Of a stretch of 6,730 nt of DNA, positions 5,749-6,730 are shown one piece after another. Within the stretch, counting starts at the first letter, position 1. The number at the start of each line of letters is the position of its first letter. The position numbers and the translations under genes are program-made. Below the pieces are notes generated by a model, which did not search any database, was not told the origin of the DNA, and worked only from the letters and a program-made list of their open reading frames with translations. Source of the stretch: Burkholderiaceae bacterium (GTDB lineage: Bacteria; Pseudomonadota; Gammaproteobacteria; Burkholderiales; Burkholderiaceae_F); NCBI GenBank assembly GCA_013696665.1, contig JACCYC010000174.1, positions 1 to 6,730 on the forward strand, written 5' to 3'.

Positions 5749-6730
5749 TGAAAAGTTTCTTCTCTGACAATGCATTCTTCAGCTTTTGGTCCAAGAGCAT
5801 TGCGGTCGCTCGAGAAGCCTTGAAGCTCGAGAAAGCACAGCCGAGGACTCGTCAGCGCAACCGTGCCGAGCTTGAGTTCCTGCCCGCGGCGCTCGAGATT
5901 ACCGAATCGCCGCCATCGCCCCTTGGGCGTGTCCTCGTATGGACCTTGATGTTGTTGTTCACGCTCGTCGTCCTGTGGGCGATCTTCGGTAAGGTGGATG
6001 TAGTGGCAGTGGCCTCGGGCAAGGTAGTGCCGTCGGGGCGGACCAAGGTCATACAGCCACTCGAACTGGGCGTTATTCGCGAGCTTCATGTGCGCGATGG
6101 GCAGCAGGTGAAAGCCGGCGAAGTATTGATTCAACTGGATCCCACGAACGCGACGGCCGACCGTGAGCGTCTGGATGCCGATCTGCTGGCGACGCATATG
6201 GAACTCGCCCGGCTGAAGGCCGCACGCTCCGACAACGGATTTCTTGCGCCGAGCGGCGCCGGCGTCGAGTTGACAGCGACCAACATCGCCCTGCTCGAAT
6301 CCCAGAAGCGCGAGCACCAGGCGCGCATCGCTGCGCTTGACGCAGAGATCAAGCGCAAAGCCGCCGAGCGCCGCGCGAGTCAGGCTTCCATCGTCAAGCT
6401 GGAAATGCTGTTGGTGGTCACGCGCGAGCGCGTCGACATTCGTCGTCAGTATTACGAGAAAGGCTTCTTTTCACGCCTGCAGCTGCTCGAAGCTGAGCAA
6501 ACCCTGATCGAGCAGGAGCAGCAGCTGCAGATCGAGGGGCACCGCGAACAGGAAAGCGTCGAAGCGATCAGCTCGCTCGAGCGCCAGCGCAACCAGGCGC
6601 AGGCCGAATTCATGCGGAACGTTTTGTCGCAGATGGCCGAAGGCGAACGGAGAGCTTCGGGCGTCAAGCAGGAGCTGGTCAAGGCGGAGCAACGACAATC
6701 AGCTCAGACGTTAGTCGCGCCCATCGACGG
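5748..6730 (+). CDS. hlyD: HlyD-type type I secretion membrane fusion protein, partial (C-terminus missing)
   Basis: This is the periplasmic adaptor that joins the ABC exporter to an outer-membrane TolC-type channel. The first 327 codons are present and the frame runs off the right edge; family members are usually about 430-480 residues. Residues 1-60 form a cytoplasmic N-terminal tail. About 62-80 is a single membrane span (VLVWTLMLLFTLVVLWAIF). Residues 82-138 are the first half of the lipoyl/barrel-sandwich domain (SGKVVPSGRTKVIQPLE, then VRDGQQVKAGEVLIQLDP). Residues 139-320 are a long Glu/Arg/Gln-rich alpha-helical hairpin. The last residues, LVAPIDG, begin the return strand of the lipoyl domain, which lies outside. 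Its ATG overlaps the exporter stop in TGATG, so translation is probably coupled; GGGG lies 11 bases upstream. The long N-terminal tail is like that of HlyD, where the region engages the substrate. The symbol is family-level. Confidence 0.95.
   Translation, partial: MKSFFSDNAFFSFWSKSIAVAREALKLEKAQPRTRQRNRAELEFLPAALEITESPPSPLGRVLVWTLMLLFTLVVLWAIFGKVDVVAVASGKVVPSGRTKVIQPLELGVIRELHVRDGQQVKAGEVLIQLDPTNATADRERLDADLLATHMELARLKAARSDNGFLAPSGAGVELTATNIALLESQKREHQARIAALDAEIKRKAAERRASQASIVKLEMLLVVTRERVDIRRQYYEKGFFSRLQLLEAEQTLIEQEQQLQIEGHREQESVEAISSLERQRNQAQAEFMRNVLSQMAEGERRASGVKQELVKAEQRQSAQTLVAPID

Noticed and set aside
5547..6317. 256-codon minus frame opposite the HlyB C-terminus and HlyD N-terminus
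   Set aside because: It crosses the boundary between two well-supported plus-strand genes in antisense and has shadow-like composition.

Overview
The window reads as part of a chromosome (or large replicon) of a GC-rich Gram-negative bacterium. The HlyB/HlyD-type inner-membrane exporter pair and the overall codon preference point to a proteobacterium, possibly Burkholderiales. That last placement is an inference from general resemblance, not from a search. The theme is a type I secretion system (T1SS) locus with its own regulator and a divergently oriented, unrecognised acidic low-complexity protein.

Layout. Positions 1-1472 (minus strand) hold the N-terminal 490 codons of a long open frame that runs off the left edge. 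It is easy to miss because it has no stop in the window and its antisense is also open. It is rich in Gly, Ala, Ser and Asp, has no Cys, and carries seven six-residue acidic repeats (consensus ISVDDE) encoded by 18-bp DNA repeats. Positions 1473-1989 are a 517-bp intergenic region between divergent genes, with one GC-rich hairpin and AT-rich stretches. Positions 1990-3528 (plus) encode a 512-residue regulator with a long helical, TPR-like N-terminal part and a C-terminal AraC/XylS DNA-binding domain. Positions 3550-5748 (plus) encode a HlyB-type ABC exporter with a C39-like N-terminal domain whose catalytic Cys position is Ser. From 5748 to the right edge (plus) is the N-terminal two thirds of a HlyD-type membrane fusion protein, cut off by the window.

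How it works together. The three plus-strand genes are packed with a gap of a few to about 20 bases and then a one-base overlap, so they look like one operon: regulator, ABC exporter, periplasmic adaptor. An outer-membrane TolC-like protein is needed to complete such a system and is not in the window. The divergent acidic, Cys-free, repeat-bearing protein is the natural candidate for the exported substrate, and the regulator is the natural candidate for controlling both directions from the shared intergenic region. Both links are inferences from gene order and composition. The C-terminus of the candidate substrate, where a T1SS signal and any RTX repeats would lie, is outside the window.
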